Positions 27,019 through 35,236 of a stretch of 64,000 bases of DNA are shown piece after piece; positions within the stretch are counted from its first letter, which is position 1, and every line of letters begins with the position of its first letter. A program made the translations under genes and the position numbers. Where the stretch lies: NCBI RefSeq assembly GCF_030811555.1, contig NZ_JAUSQZ010000001.1, positions 4,771,241 to 4,835,240 on the forward strand, given 5' to 3'. Source of the DNA: Kineosporia succinea. Lineage in GTDB: Bacteria; Actinomycetota; Actinomycetes; Actinomycetales; Kineosporiaceae. Under the pieces are notes generated by a model. It did no database searches, was not told where the DNA came from, and was given only the letters and a program-made list of their open reading frames with translations.

Positions 27019-29748
27019 TTGAAGCGTTGGTTCAGCCGGGGCGTGGCCGCGGTGACGGAAAGTCAGCAGGGCGGGCGACGGCAGCGGTCACTGCGCACGC
27101 GAATTCTCGTCGTCGCCTGGGGGCCCAGTCTGGTGCTCCTGCTCATCGGCGGAATCGTCGCCGGAATCCTCGTCGTCGACAGCCTCCGGGTGAAGAGCGT
27201 CGCCGACATCTTCTACGCCCCCGAAGAAGCCGAGCCGTTCCTCCCGGCCGTTCAGACCGAGATGCGCCTCAGCGCCGCCGAGCTGGTGAATTCCGGTCAG
27301 GCGTCCGAATCCGCGCTCGCCGAACAGCGCGACCGCACCGATGCCGCCCTGATCGGATTCCAGGCGATCACGAGCCGGATCGACCCGGACAGCACCACTG
27401 CCGATTACCGGCGAATGGCGGCCGAACTGCAGACCGTTCTCGGAAAGCTTCCCGGTATCCGGGAGGACGTCGACAACGGCTCGATCTCCCTCGAGGAATC
27501 CACCGCCTATTACGGCAGCGTCATCCGCTCCATCGGCCGCGCCGTCAATCAGCTCGCCGGCGCCGGACCGGACGGTGAGTCCGCGGTCGCGGCCGGCCTG
27601 ACCGACACGTTCTGGGAGGAGTCCAACTCCCTGGCCGAGGCCAACGCCCTGGCCTACGCGGCCTTCTCGAAGCCCGGCCTGACCGACGGGCAGTACCAGG
27701 CCTTCCTGCGGGCGATCGGGCGCTACCGCGAGAACCTCGCCGAGATGGCCCCGTACCTGGCCCCGGCGGCCGGCGATGCCTACACGGCTCTCACCGGGAC
27801 ACCGGCCTGGAGACAGCAGCAGCAGATCGAGCAGGCCGTGATCGCGGCCGGTCCCGGTGTTCAGGCCGAGCTGACGATCGACCGCACGACCTGGGGCGAG
27901 AACGCCGACCAGATCTACGCCGCCTTCGCCGCCATCGGTCTCGACCAGGTCTTCCACGGTGGTTCGCTGGCCCGCGGCATCGCGAGTGAGCGCATCACCG
28001 AGGCCGTCGTCGGCGGTGTCCTGCTGCTCCTCCTCGCGATCGCGGTGCTGCTGCTGACCACCCGTGAGTCCAACCGGCTCGTCTCGCGTCTGCGCAAGCT
28101 GCGCCTGACCACGCTCGACCTGGCCCAGGTGCGGTTGCCGCACATGATCGAGCGGTTGCGCGAGGGCGAGAAGGTCGACACCGACGACGAACTCGCCCGG
28201 CTCGATTTCGGCAACGACGAGATCGGCGAAGTGGCCGAGGCGTTCGAGTACGCGCAGAGCGTGGCCGTCTCGGCGGCGGTGCAGGAGGCCGAGACCCGCG
28301 CCGGTCTGCGCCTGGTCTTCCTCAACATTGCCCGCCGCAGCCAGGTCATCGTGCACCAGCAGCTCTCGGTGCTGGAGCAGGCCGAGCGCTACCAGGAGGA
28401 TCCGGAGCAGCTGAAGCTCCTCTTCGAGCTCGACCACCTCTCCACGCGCGCCCGCCGCAACGCCGAGAACCTGGTCATCATGGGCGACGGCCAGCCCGGC
28501 CGGCAGTGGCGCAACGCGGTTCCGCTCAGCCAGGTCGTGCGGGGCGCGATCAGCGAGGCCCAGGACTACGCCCGGGTCGCGGTGACCGAGCTGCCGCGGC
28601 TGTCGATCACCGGTGCGGCCGTCGCCGACGTGGTGCACCTGCTGGCCGAGATCGTCGACAACGCGACGTCTTTCTCGCCCCCGATGTCCCGGGTGGAGGT
28701 GCGGGGCAACCTGGTCGGGCGCGGCCTGGCGATCGAGATCGAGGACCAGGGCCTGGGCATCCCGCCCCAGCAGCTGCAGCAGCTCAACGAGATGATGACC
28801 CGTCCGCCCGAGTTCCACGTGATGGCGTTGCGCGAGGAGCCCCGCCTGGGCATGTTCGTGGTCGGTCAGTTGGCCCGCAAGAACGGCATCCGCGTCACGC
28901 TCACGCCCTCACCGGCCTACGGCGGCACCCGCGTGGTCGTGCTCCTGCCCAACGAGCTGCTCGACACCAAGGCTGAAGCAGGGCCGAACCCGCTTGAGGA
29001 CGCCCCGGTCACCGACCGCTCGATGAACTCCATCCACGAGCGCATGGCCTTCCACGGGGAGCTGGCCCCGGCGGGCGGGACCGGACGGTCCCGTCTCACG
29101 GTGGTCGGCTCGAGCGGCCCGTCCGGGAACGGGGTGGGCACCCCACCGGAGGCCGACGGCGTTCGCCGGACCGGGCGTCCGCAAGCAGTGAATCCCCGCC
29201 CCGCCCAACCGGAACCCGCCCACCCGGAACCAGCGCAACCGGAACCCGCGCTGTCGGAGGTCGTGCGCCCGCCGGTGTTCCCGGCCCGGACCGCCGGGGG
29301 CCACCCGAACGGAAACACCGGCCCGAACCCCTACTTCGACCACCGCGACCCCCAGGACCGCGAGAGCGTCGGCCACCAGCCCGAAGGCCGCCGCACCGGT
29401 CGGGACACCGCCCCGACCCCGGTCGTGACCGCAGCCCCGATGCCCCGTGTCCCGCAGGCCGCCCACCCGCCCCGCCGCGAGACCCCGCGCGAGAACGTTC
29501 GCGAAACCGCCCGCGACACCACCCGGAACGGTGCCCACGCCGGCCGTCCCGACCTGCCCCGGCGCACCCGGCAGGCGCACCTGTCCGACCGGCTGCGTGA
29601 ACCCGCGGCCGCCCCGCCGGTGCCGACGGCGACCGGCGCCCATCCGACGGTCGCCCCCGAACGGGCCCGCAGCACCATGGTCGCGTTCCAGTCGGGCACC
29701 CGCCGCGGCCGGGGCGGGCAGCCCGGATTCGGCGACGAGACCGGCTGA
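27019..29748 (+). CDS. cvnA: Conservon sensor kinase-like protein, NIT domain
   Basis: 909 aa. One TM helix (about residues 30-57), an extracytoplasmic nitrate/nitrite-sensor-like NIT domain (to about 325), a second TM (VVGGVLLLLLAIAVLLLTT), a HAMP-like linker, the conserved FELDHLSTRARRNAENL helix, and a HATPase domain (EIVDNATSFSPP near 544, EIEDQGLGIPP, LGMFVVGQLARKNGI). The last 250 residues are Pro-rich and disordered (EPAHPEPAQPEPA). It starts at TTG 27019 after TTGAGGAGAG. CvnA senses a signal and works with CvnB-D, which resemble a small-GTPase switch. Confidence 0.93.
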   Translation: MKRWFSRGVAAVTESQQGGRRQRSLRTRILVVAWGPSLVLLLIGGIVAGILVVDSLRVKSVADIFYAPEEAEPFLPAVQTEMRLSAAELVNSGQASESALAEQRDRTDAALIGFQAITSRIDPDSTTADYRRMAAELQTVLGKLPGIREDVDNGSISLEESTAYYGSVIRSIGRAVNQLAGAGPDGESAVAAGLTDTFWEESNSLAEANALAYAAFSKPGLTDGQYQAFLRAIGRYRENLAEMAPYLAPAAGDAYTALTGTPAWRQQQQIEQAVIAAGPGVQAELTIDRTTWGENADQIYAAFAAIGLDQVFHGGSLARGIASERITEAVVGGVLLLLLAIAVLLLTTRESNRLVSRLRKLRLTTLDLAQVRLPHMIERLREGEKVDTDDELARLDFGNDEIGEVAEAFEYAQSVAVSAAVQEAETRAGLRLVFLNIARRSQVIVHQQLSVLEQAERYQEDPEQLKLLFELDHLSTRARRNAENLVIMGDGQPGRQWRNAVPLSQVVRGAISEAQDYARVAVTELPRLSITGAAVADVVHLLAEIVDNATSFSPPMSRVEVRGNLVGRGLAIEIEDQGLGIPPQQLQQLNEMMTRPPEFHVMALREEPRLGMFVVGQLARKNGIRVTLTPSPAYGGTRVVVLLPNELLDTKAEAGPNPLEDAPVTDRSMNSIHERMAFHGELAPAGGTGRSRLTVVGSSGPSGNGVGTPPEADGVRRTGRPQAVNPRPAQPEPAHPEPAQPEPALSEVVRPPVFPARTAGGHPNGNTGPNPYFDHRDPQDRESVGHQPEGRRTGRDTAPTPVVTAAPMPRVPQAAHPPRRETPRENVRETARDTTRNGAHAGRPDLPRRTRQAHLSDRLREPAAAPPVPTATGAHPTVAPERARSTMVAFQSGTRRGRGGQPGFGDETG

Positions 29749-29756
29749 AAACTCCC

Positions 29757-30215
29757 ATGGCAACGAACATCACGATCGAGCGGATGAACGAGATGAGCGA
29801 GAACACTTCCCGGCAGGGCCTCGACTGGCTGGTGGACGACCTGATCCGGCGTCTGCCCGGTGTCGAGCAGGCGATCGTGCTGTCGTCGGACGGGCTGCTC
29901 ATCGGCCGCTCCCGGGCGGTCGGGCGCGACGAGGGCGAGCACCTGGCCGCGGTCGCGTCCGGGTTCCAGAGCCTGGCCCGCGGCACCGGCCGGCACTTCG
30001 GCGGCGGCAACGTGCGCCAGACGATGGTGGAGATGGACAACTTCTTCTTCATCGTGACCGCCGCCGGTGAGGGCGCCTGCCTGGCCCTGCTGGCCGACGT
30101 GGCCTCGGACCTGGGCATGGTCGCGTACGAGATGAACCTGCTGGTCACCAAGGTCGGGACCTATCTCAGCTCGCAGCCGCGGGCCGAGACGGGCGTGGAG
30201 GCCGGACGCCGGTGA
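29757..30215 (+). CDS. cvnB: Conservon roadblock/LC7 protein
   Basis: 152 aa, Roadblock/LC7 fold: GLDWLVDDLIRRLPGVEQAIVLSSDGLLIGRSRAVGRDEGEHLAAVASGFQSLARG matches the MglB/CvnB pattern. In conservons it binds and regulates the partner GTPase CvnD, probably as a GTPase-activating-like scaffold. It begins 8 bp after cvnA. The Met at 29757 adds a short extension; a Met at 29793 (MSENTSRQ) is an alternative start. The stop overlaps the cvnC start. Confidence 0.95.
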   Translation: MATNITIERMNEMSENTSRQGLDWLVDDLIRRLPGVEQAIVLSSDGLLIGRSRAVGRDEGEHLAAVASGFQSLARGTGRHFGGGNVRQTMVEMDNFFFIVTAAGEGACLALLADVASDLGMVAYEMNLLVTKVGTYLSSQPRAETGVEAGRR

Positions 30216-30577
30216 GCGGGTCCGACGGCACCTGGTTCGACGACGCGGCCGGGCCTCTGGTCAGGCCGTACGCGATGACCGGGGGCCGCACCACCAGCCG
30301 CCAGGCCGACCTCGAGATCATCGCGCTGGTCGTGGCGCTGGGCCCGGTCAGCCGGGCCCAGGCCCTGGCGCTCGACGACGAGTGCCTGCAGATCCTGGAG
30401 CTGGTGCAGCAGCCCGCGTCCGTCGCCGAGATCTCGGCCGGGCTGCGGCTGCCCCTGTCCGTCACCAAGATCCTCCTCGGGGATCTGATCGACAAGAAAC
30501 TGGTCGCGTTCCGATCGGCCGTGACCCCCGACATCCACGTCCTCCAAGCGGTGATCAATGGCATTCGAAAGCTCTGA
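30212..30577 (+). CDS. cvnC: Conservon DUF742 protein
   Basis: 121 aa DUF742. It opens with WFDDAAGPLVRPYAMTGGRTT, the family hallmark, followed by a winged-helix-like region (ALALDDECLQILELVQQPASVAEISAGLRLPLSVTKILLGDLIDKKLV). The GTG overlaps the cvnB stop, and its end overlaps the cvnD start by 20 bp, so the four genes are tightly coupled. Confidence 0.95.
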   Translation: MSGSDGTWFDDAAGPLVRPYAMTGGRTTSRQADLEIIALVVALGPVSRAQALALDDECLQILELVQQPASVAEISAGLRLPLSVTKILLGDLIDKKLVAFRSAVTPDIHVLQAVINGIRKL

Positions 30578-31148
30578 GCCGGTGATGCGTGGCTCGTCCG
30601 TCAAGCTCCTGGTGGCCGGCGGTTTCGGCGTCGGCAAGACCACCATGGTCGGCACGATCTCCGAGATCCCCCCGCTGCGCACCGAGGAGGTGATCACCGA
30701 GATGAGCCGCGGGGTGGACGATCTGGCCGGCGTGGAGTCGAAGTCGACCACCACCGTGGCCCTGGACTTCGGGCGCATCACGATCAGCCCGGAACTGGTG
30801 CTCTACCTGTTCGGCACACCCGGCCAGGACCGGTTCTGGTTCATGTGGGAGGAGCTGGCCGAGGGCGCCATCGGGGCCGTCGTGCTGGCGGACACCCGCC
30901 GTCTGGGCAGCTGCTTCCCGGCCGTGGACTACTTCGAGAGCCGGGGCCTGCCGTTCGTGATCGGGGTCAACCGGTTCGACGGCAGCGAGGACTACGACGC
31001 CGACGAGGTGCGCGAGGCGCTCGACCTGGAGCGCTGGGTGCCGGTGGTGATGTGCGACGTACGCGACCGGGCCTCGTGCAAGGAGGTGCTCATCACGCTG
31101 GCCGAGCACGCCCTCACCCTGGCCGCCTCCAGCCCGGCACCACTTTAG
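30558..31148 (+). CDS. cvnD: Conservon small GTPase
   Basis: 196 aa, MglA-like small GTPase. The P-loop is VAGGFGVGKTTMVGTIS near residue 20, switch/G3 is LFGTPGQDRFWFMWEELAEGA, and G4 is VIGVNRFDGS. The DxxG Asp is replaced by the T-P-G-Q-D arrangement usual in this family. It should cycle between GTP and GDP states controlled by CvnB and relay the CvnA signal to an unknown effector. The ATG lies within the end of cvnC. Confidence 0.95.
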   Translation: MAFESSEPVMRGSSVKLLVAGGFGVGKTTMVGTISEIPPLRTEEVITEMSRGVDDLAGVESKSTTTVALDFGRITISPELVLYLFGTPGQDRFWFMWEELAEGAIGAVVLADTRRLGSCFPAVDYFESRGLPFVIGVNRFDGSEDYDADEVREALDLERWVPVVMCDVRDRASCKEVLITLAEHALTLAASSPAPL

Positions 31149-31241
31149 GTACAACTCCGGGCGGGTGGCCCCCGCGCCGGGCCGCGGCGGAGAACACTGG
31201 GGGCGCGGCGCACAGGGCGCCCGTGGCGCGAGGGGGATCGC

Positions 31242-31979
31242 ATGACGGCGAAAGTGTTGTTCATCCACGGCTATCCGGACACGCACCGGGTCTGGGACCC
31301 GGTGCGTGCCCAGCTGAAGGGCTACGACACGGTGGCCCCCGACCTGCCCGGCCACGGCCGGGCGATGCCCCGCGGGCTGACCGGCACCCGCTGGGACCTG
31401 GCGGCCTGGCTGACGGCCGAGCTGAAGAAGTTCTCCCGGCCCCCGCACGTGGTGGCCCACGACGTCGGCGGCATGGTGCTGCACAGCGTCCTGATCGAGA
31501 ACCCGGAACTGGTGCGCAGCTGGGCCCTGACCTCGACCACGCACCCGGACTGGCCCTGGCACCACAACGCCCGGGTCTGGCAGACCACCACGCTGGGCGA
31601 GGCGGCCCGCGACGAGTACCTGGCCTACCCACGCAAGTACCAGGTCATCGGGCTCACCGAGGCCGGGGTGCCCGCCGCGCACGCGCCGGTCACGGCCGAG
31701 TACTACGACCGCACGATGTTCGACGCCGGTCTCGCGTTCTACCGCTCCAGCGTCTACCTGGGGGACTGGTGGCCCGCCGAGGACGCGGAACTGCCTCCGG
31801 GGCTGGTGATGTGGGGCGCGCGCGACCGCTACCAGACGCCGGAGTGGGGTGTGAGGCTCGCCGCCCGCACCCGGTCCCGTTTCGTGGCGCTCGACTCCGA
31901 CCACTGGTGGCCGCTGGAGCAGCCCGAGGCCGGTGCGGCCGAGCTGAAGCGGCACTGGGCCGCGGTCGACAAGAACTGA
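31242..31979 (+). CDS. Alpha/beta hydrolase with Asp nucleophile, epoxide-hydrolase-like
   Basis: 245 aa. The oxyanion motif HGYPDTHRVWDP and the nucleophile elbow VVAHDVGGMVL (H-D-x-G-G) place Asp where serine hydrolases have Ser, as in epoxide hydrolases and haloalkane dehalogenases. MWGARDRYQTPEWG carries the acid, and DSDHWWPLEQPE the His. A WWP motif near the C-terminus also fits epoxide hydrolases. It is cytosolic. It starts 93 bp after cvnD and may be separately transcribed. The substrate is unknown. Confidence 0.88.
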   Translation: MTAKVLFIHGYPDTHRVWDPVRAQLKGYDTVAPDLPGHGRAMPRGLTGTRWDLAAWLTAELKKFSRPPHVVAHDVGGMVLHSVLIENPELVRSWALTSTTHPDWPWHHNARVWQTTTLGEAARDEYLAYPRKYQVIGLTEAGVPAAHAPVTAEYYDRTMFDAGLAFYRSSVYLGDWWPAEDAELPPGLVMWGARDRYQTPEWGVRLAARTRSRFVALDSDHWWPLEQPEAGAAELKRHWAAVDKN

Positions 31980-31994
31980 GACCCACAGCTCAAT

Positions 31995-32031
31995 GGGGGA
32001 CGTCGTGGTCACGGTGACCGCGACGTCCCCC
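31995..32031. terminator. Bidirectional terminator between hydrolase and biosynthetic arm
   Basis: GGGGGACGTCG pairs with CGACGTCCCCC around an inner self-complementary TGGTCACGGTGACCG. It lies between convergent genes (31242-31979 plus, 32042-32260 minus). Confidence 0.8.
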
Positions 32032-32041
32032 GTTGTGGTGG

Positions 32042-32260
32042 TCAGGACGGCGCGAAACTCGCCGAGAAGCGGTGCGCGGGAGTGGAACCGGCCGGGCAGC
32101 GGGCACCCCCGGCCGCGGCCGAGGCACCCCAGACCGCACATGAGCAGACGGTGTGGCGGGTGCTCGCGGCCGCGCTCGAGGCGGCGAACGGCAGTGCGCT
32201 CAGCAGCGGGACACCGGCGGTGCCCAGGAGCAGGGAGCGCCGGGAAAGGTCGAACGGCAT
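32042..32260 (-). CDS. Small exported Cys-containing peptide (72 aa)
   Basis: A strong GGAGG lies 5 nt before the ATG at 32260, 17 bp after the stop of the acyl-CoA dehydrogenase, so it is the last gene of that operon. The product has a twin-arginine-like N-terminus (LSRRSLLLGTAGVPLLSALPF) and an Ala-rich cleavage region. The short mature part, beginning about STRHTVCSCAVWG, holds three Cys and few charged residues. I know no family for it. It could be a secreted signal, a precursor peptide or a small cofactor protein. Confidence 0.65.
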   Translation of the reverse strand: MPFDLSRRSLLLGTAGVPLLSALPFAASSAAASTRHTVCSCAVWGASAAAGGARCPAGSTPAHRFSASFAPS

Positions 32261-32277
32261 GTCAGCCTCCGGATCGG

Positions 32278-33462
32278 TCAGCCGCGCTGTGACGAACGTT
32301 TCACGTAACGGCTGTACATGAGTTCTCGCAGGACGTCGTCCCCACCCTCCACGATGGAGACGTGGCGGATGTCGCGCAGGCACCGCTGCACCGGATGACT
32401 CTCGGTGTACCCCAGCCCGCCGAAACCCTCGGAGGCCGTGGACACCAGGCGCCAGCCGGTCTGTCCGCAGTGCATTTTCGCCATGATGGCAGACTTGATC
32501 ACGCCGTGCCGGTAGAACGCGGCGGCCGGGGCCGATGATGCGGCGAGAGCGTCGTAGTCGGACGCGGCGCGCTGGCACACGCTCTTCATGCTCTCCAGAT
32601 CGGCCTCCAGCTGGCCCATCCGGGCGGCGAACACCGGGTGCTGCAGCAGCGGGCGCCCGGCCACCTCCTTGGCCCGGGCGTAGTCCATGCCCAGATCCCG
32701 CACCCGCCGGGCGATCCCGACGGCGATGGCCGACATCAGGATCCGGCTGCCGTTCAGCCCGACCTCGAGCACCCGCAACCCGTTGCCGCGCAGCGAGTAG
32801 ATGGCCGGCACCGAGCAGTTCTCCAGCGTGGCCGGGGAGGTCGCGGTGCCCTGGAGGCCGGACATGCGCCAGCGCGGGCCGATGGTGAGGCCCGGGGTGC
32901 CGGCCGGGACCAGCACCACCGCGAACTCCTTGTCGTTCGTCTCGTTCCGGGCCAGCACCAGGTAGTAGCGGGCGGCCGCGAGGTTGGTCGAGAACGCCTT
33001 GCTGCCGTTGAGCACGATCCGCTCGCCCTGACGGCGGAAGGTCGTCTCGGTGCGCGCCAGCTCGCTGCCGGCGCCGGTCTCGCTGCCCAGCGTGGCGCAG
33101 AACGAGCCGTCCCGGGCCATCTCGGTCAGGAACGACTCGGCCACCAGCGGGTTGCCGTACAGCTCGAGCATCCGGGAGCCGAGGATCGACAGTGCCGCGG
33201 TGAACGCGAATCCCGGGCAGTGATAGGCCAGTTCGGCGACCGGTTCGAGCGACTCGCCCAGCGTCAGGCCGCGTCCGCCGTAGCGCGTGGGCAGCCACCA
33301 GTTGGCCAGCCCGGCGGCGGTGAAGCGCTGCCACAGCGGGTGTGCCTCGTCGTAGACGGTGTCCCCGTCGGCCGGTGGGGCCCAGGCCAGGTCGCCGGCG
33401 CAGAAGTCCTGGAACCGGCCGGGTTCGGGGGCCAGCGCGCGCGGTGCGACGGTGGCGGTCAT
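32278..33462 (-). CDS. Acyl-CoA/acyl-ACP dehydrogenase
   Basis: 394 aa FAD flavoprotein of the acyl-CoA dehydrogenase family. N-terminal helical domain, then the flavin/substrate loop FCATLGSETGAGSELARTETTF, middle domain SGLQGTATSPATLENCSVPA, and C-terminal domain with SEGFGGLGYTESHPVQRCLRDIRHVSIVEGGDDVLREL, where Glu in IVEGG takes the place of the usual catalytic base. The start overlaps the end of an ACP gene, so the natural substrate is probably the ACP-bound acyl chain: introduction of an alpha,beta double bond into a cluster-specific acyl thioester. Confidence 0.92.
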   Translation of the reverse strand: MTATVAPRALAPEPGRFQDFCAGDLAWAPPADGDTVYDEAHPLWQRFTAAGLANWWLPTRYGGRGLTLGESLEPVAELAYHCPGFAFTAALSILGSRMLELYGNPLVAESFLTEMARDGSFCATLGSETGAGSELARTETTFRRQGERIVLNGSKAFSTNLAAARYYLVLARNETNDKEFAVVLVPAGTPGLTIGPRWRMSGLQGTATSPATLENCSVPAIYSLRGNGLRVLEVGLNGSRILMSAIAVGIARRVRDLGMDYARAKEVAGRPLLQHPVFAARMGQLEADLESMKSVCQRAASDYDALAASSAPAAAFYRHGVIKSAIMAKMHCGQTGWRLVSTASEGFGGLGYTESHPVQRCLRDIRHVSIVEGGDDVLRELMYSRYVKRSSQRG

Positions 33463-33725
33463 CGGGGCACCCCGGCGGGCACGAACTGGTTCACGAGGTC
33501 GACCACGTCGCCGGCGGTGACCACGTCGCCCAGACGGTCGTTGGGCACCGCCACCCGGTACTTGCGTTCCAGGAAGACGAGCAGGTCCATCATGCTCAGG
33601 GAGTCCATGCCGAGGTCGTCCTCGAGCCGCACCCCGGCCTGCGGGGTCACCGTGCCGAGGTCGAGATCGAGCTGGTCGGAGAGCTGTTCGAGATCGGCGA
33701 ACAAGGCGGGCAGGGTGAGCGTCAC
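33459..33725 (-). CDS. Acyl carrier protein (minus-strand arm)
   Basis: 88 aa four-helix ACP. The phosphopantetheine site is in DLGMDSLSMMDLLVFLERKY (Ser of D-S-L). The start is GTG 33725, overlapping the ketosynthase III stop (GTGA); the stop overlaps the dehydrogenase start. It holds the growing or finished acyl chain as a thioester for KASIII and the dehydrogenase. A second ACP is encoded divergently at 34982, so each arm has its own carrier. Confidence 0.93.
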   Translation of the reverse strand: MTLTLPALFADLEQLSDQLDLDLGTVTPQAGVRLEDDLGMDSLSMMDLLVFLERKYRVAVPNDRLGDVVTAGDVVDLVNQFVPAGVPR

Positions 33726-34789
33726 GGGTTGACCTCTTCCGTCGTGGGGTGGACTTGCCGGTGTGGTGCCGGGTGCGGTGCCAGGTGTGGTGCCGGGTGT
33801 GGTTTCAGGTGCGGCCAGGTGACGACCGTGGCGCCCCAGCTCGCGCCCGCGCCGAAGGCGGTGAGAAGGAGCCGTTCCCGGCCGGTGAGAGTGCCGGCCG
33901 CGTGGGCCCGGCTCAGCGCCATCGGGATCGACGCGGCGGCGGTGTTGCCGATGTCGGTGAGGTCCACCACCGACCGTTCCCCGGGAATGCCGAGTTCCCG
34001 CGCGACCTCTTGCAGGATGCGCACGTTCGCCTGGTGGGCCACGAGCCGGTCGACGTCGTGCGCGGCCAGCCCCCGGGCGGCCAGGGCGAGCCGGCACGAC
34101 GCGGCCATCTCGGCGACGGCGTGCCGGTAGGTGGCGCGGCCGTTCATCCGCAGGTACGCGTCGTGCGGGTCGTCCGGGTCGGGAACGGGACGCAGGCTGC
34201 CCCCGGCCCGCACGTGGGCGAGTTCCCAGAGCGAGCCGTCGGAACTCAGGTGCACCGCGCCGATCGCCCCCGGCTCGTCCGGGGTGCCGGCGCGCAGCAC
34301 CATCGCCGCGGCGCCGTCACCGAAGATGGGAGCCGTGCCGCGGTCGTCCGGATACACGATGGTGGAGTATTTCTCGGCGCCGATCAGCAGCACGCCGCGC
34401 GCGGCACCGGTGGCGACCAGGCCGGAGGCCACACTCATCCCGGCCAGGAACCCGGTGCAGGCCGAGTTCAGGTCGAACGAGGTGACGCGGCCCAGCCCCA
34501 GCCGGTCGGCCACGACCGGCGCGGTGGCCGGGCACTTCCGGTCGGGCGTGGTGGTGGCCACGACGACCGTGTCGACGGACGCACCGGTGTGCTGCAGCGC
34601 GTGCCGCCCGGCCTCGACGGCCAGGTCGGAGGTGGCCTGCCCGGGTTCGGCGCGGGCGCGGCCGAGAATGCCGGTACGGGTGCGGATCCACTCGTCGCTG
34701 GTGTCCATCCGCAACGCCAGTTCGTCGTTGCTCTCGCGGCGCCCGGGCAGGTAGTGCCCGATCGCCTCGATCACCGCGGCTGCGGTCAT
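33722..34789 (-). CDS. 3-oxoacyl-ACP synthase III (KASIII/FabH-like)
   Basis: 355 aa. The triad is intact: Cys in SFDLNSACTGFLAG, His in LVAHQANVRILQEV, Asn in LTDIGNTAAASIP. FGDGAAAMVL and FGAGASWGATVV are family blocks. It primes chain synthesis by condensing an acyl-CoA starter with a malonyl-ACP-type extender. After the normal fold the C-terminus adds a His/Pro repeat tail (HPAPHLAPHPAPH) encoded by short GTGCCGGGTGTG-type repeats, not part of usual FabH. It heads the minus-strand operon. Confidence 0.93.
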   Translation of the reverse strand: MTAAAVIEAIGHYLPGRRESNDELALRMDTSDEWIRTRTGILGRARAEPGQATSDLAVEAGRHALQHTGASVDTVVVATTTPDRKCPATAPVVADRLGLGRVTSFDLNSACTGFLAGMSVASGLVATGAARGVLLIGAEKYSTIVYPDDRGTAPIFGDGAAAMVLRAGTPDEPGAIGAVHLSSDGSLWELAHVRAGGSLRPVPDPDDPHDAYLRMNGRATYRHAVAEMAASCRLALAARGLAAHDVDRLVAHQANVRILQEVARELGIPGERSVVDLTDIGNTAAASIPMALSRAHAAGTLTGRERLLLTAFGAGASWGATVVTWPHLKPHPAPHLAPHPAPHRQVHPTTEEVNP

Positions 34790-34981
34790 CGTCCCTCCCC
34801 GAGTCGAAAGCGGTTCCTGGTGGTGATTCTGCCGGGGCGCCGGGTGCCCCCGGCAGGGGAAGGCGATACCACTTTCGGGCAACCGGCCGGTTCCAAAGAT
34901 CGAAAGCCTGTTGCGGACAGCCTTGCGCGGCCTACGGTTCCGGCAACCGAACACCGTTGACCGTCCTGCTGGAGGACTCCT
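34790..34981. promoter_or_regulatory. Divergent promoter region of the two biosynthetic arms
   Basis: About 190 bp between KASIII and the divergent ACP. It contains the perfect palindrome AACCGGCCGGTT (34881-34892) flanked by CTTTCG (34872-34877) and its complement CGAAAG (34902-34907), a nested inverted repeat suited to a dimeric regulator. A hairpin-forming CTGCCGGGG...CCCCGGCAG lies near 34829-34857. GGAGGA precedes the ACP GTG. The MerR-family gene at 37557 is a candidate regulator. Confidence 0.5.
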
Positions 34982-35236
34982 GTGAGCACCGAAGACCTGT
35001 ATCGGACCGTGCGCCGGATCGTCGTGGAGGAACTGGAGATCGAGCCGGAGGAGCTGGACGAGGCGGCCCGCTTCGAGGACGACTACGACGCCGACTCGCT
35101 GGCCCTGCTGGCCATGGTGGCCCGCTTCGAGAACGAGGCCGGCATCCTGGTGCCGAACGAGCGCATCGCCGAGATGTCCACCTTCGGGCAGGTTCTCGCC
35201 GTGATCGGCACCCTGGGCGTGCCCGCGCATGCCTGA
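34982..35236 (+). CDS. Acyl carrier protein (plus-strand arm)
   Basis: 84 aa acidic ACP with the phosphopantetheine-site Ser in FEDDYDADSLALLAMVARFE. It starts at GTG 34982 after GGAGGA, and its end overlaps the KAS gene by 8 bp. It is distinct in sequence from the ACP at 33459. Its position directly before a KAS/KAS-like pair matches the ACP-KS-CLF grouping of type II systems, although the order here is ACP first. Confidence 0.93.
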   Translation: MSTEDLYRTVRRIVVEELEIEPEELDEAARFEDDYDADSLALLAMVARFENEAGILVPNERIAEMSTFGQVLAVIGTLGVPAHA

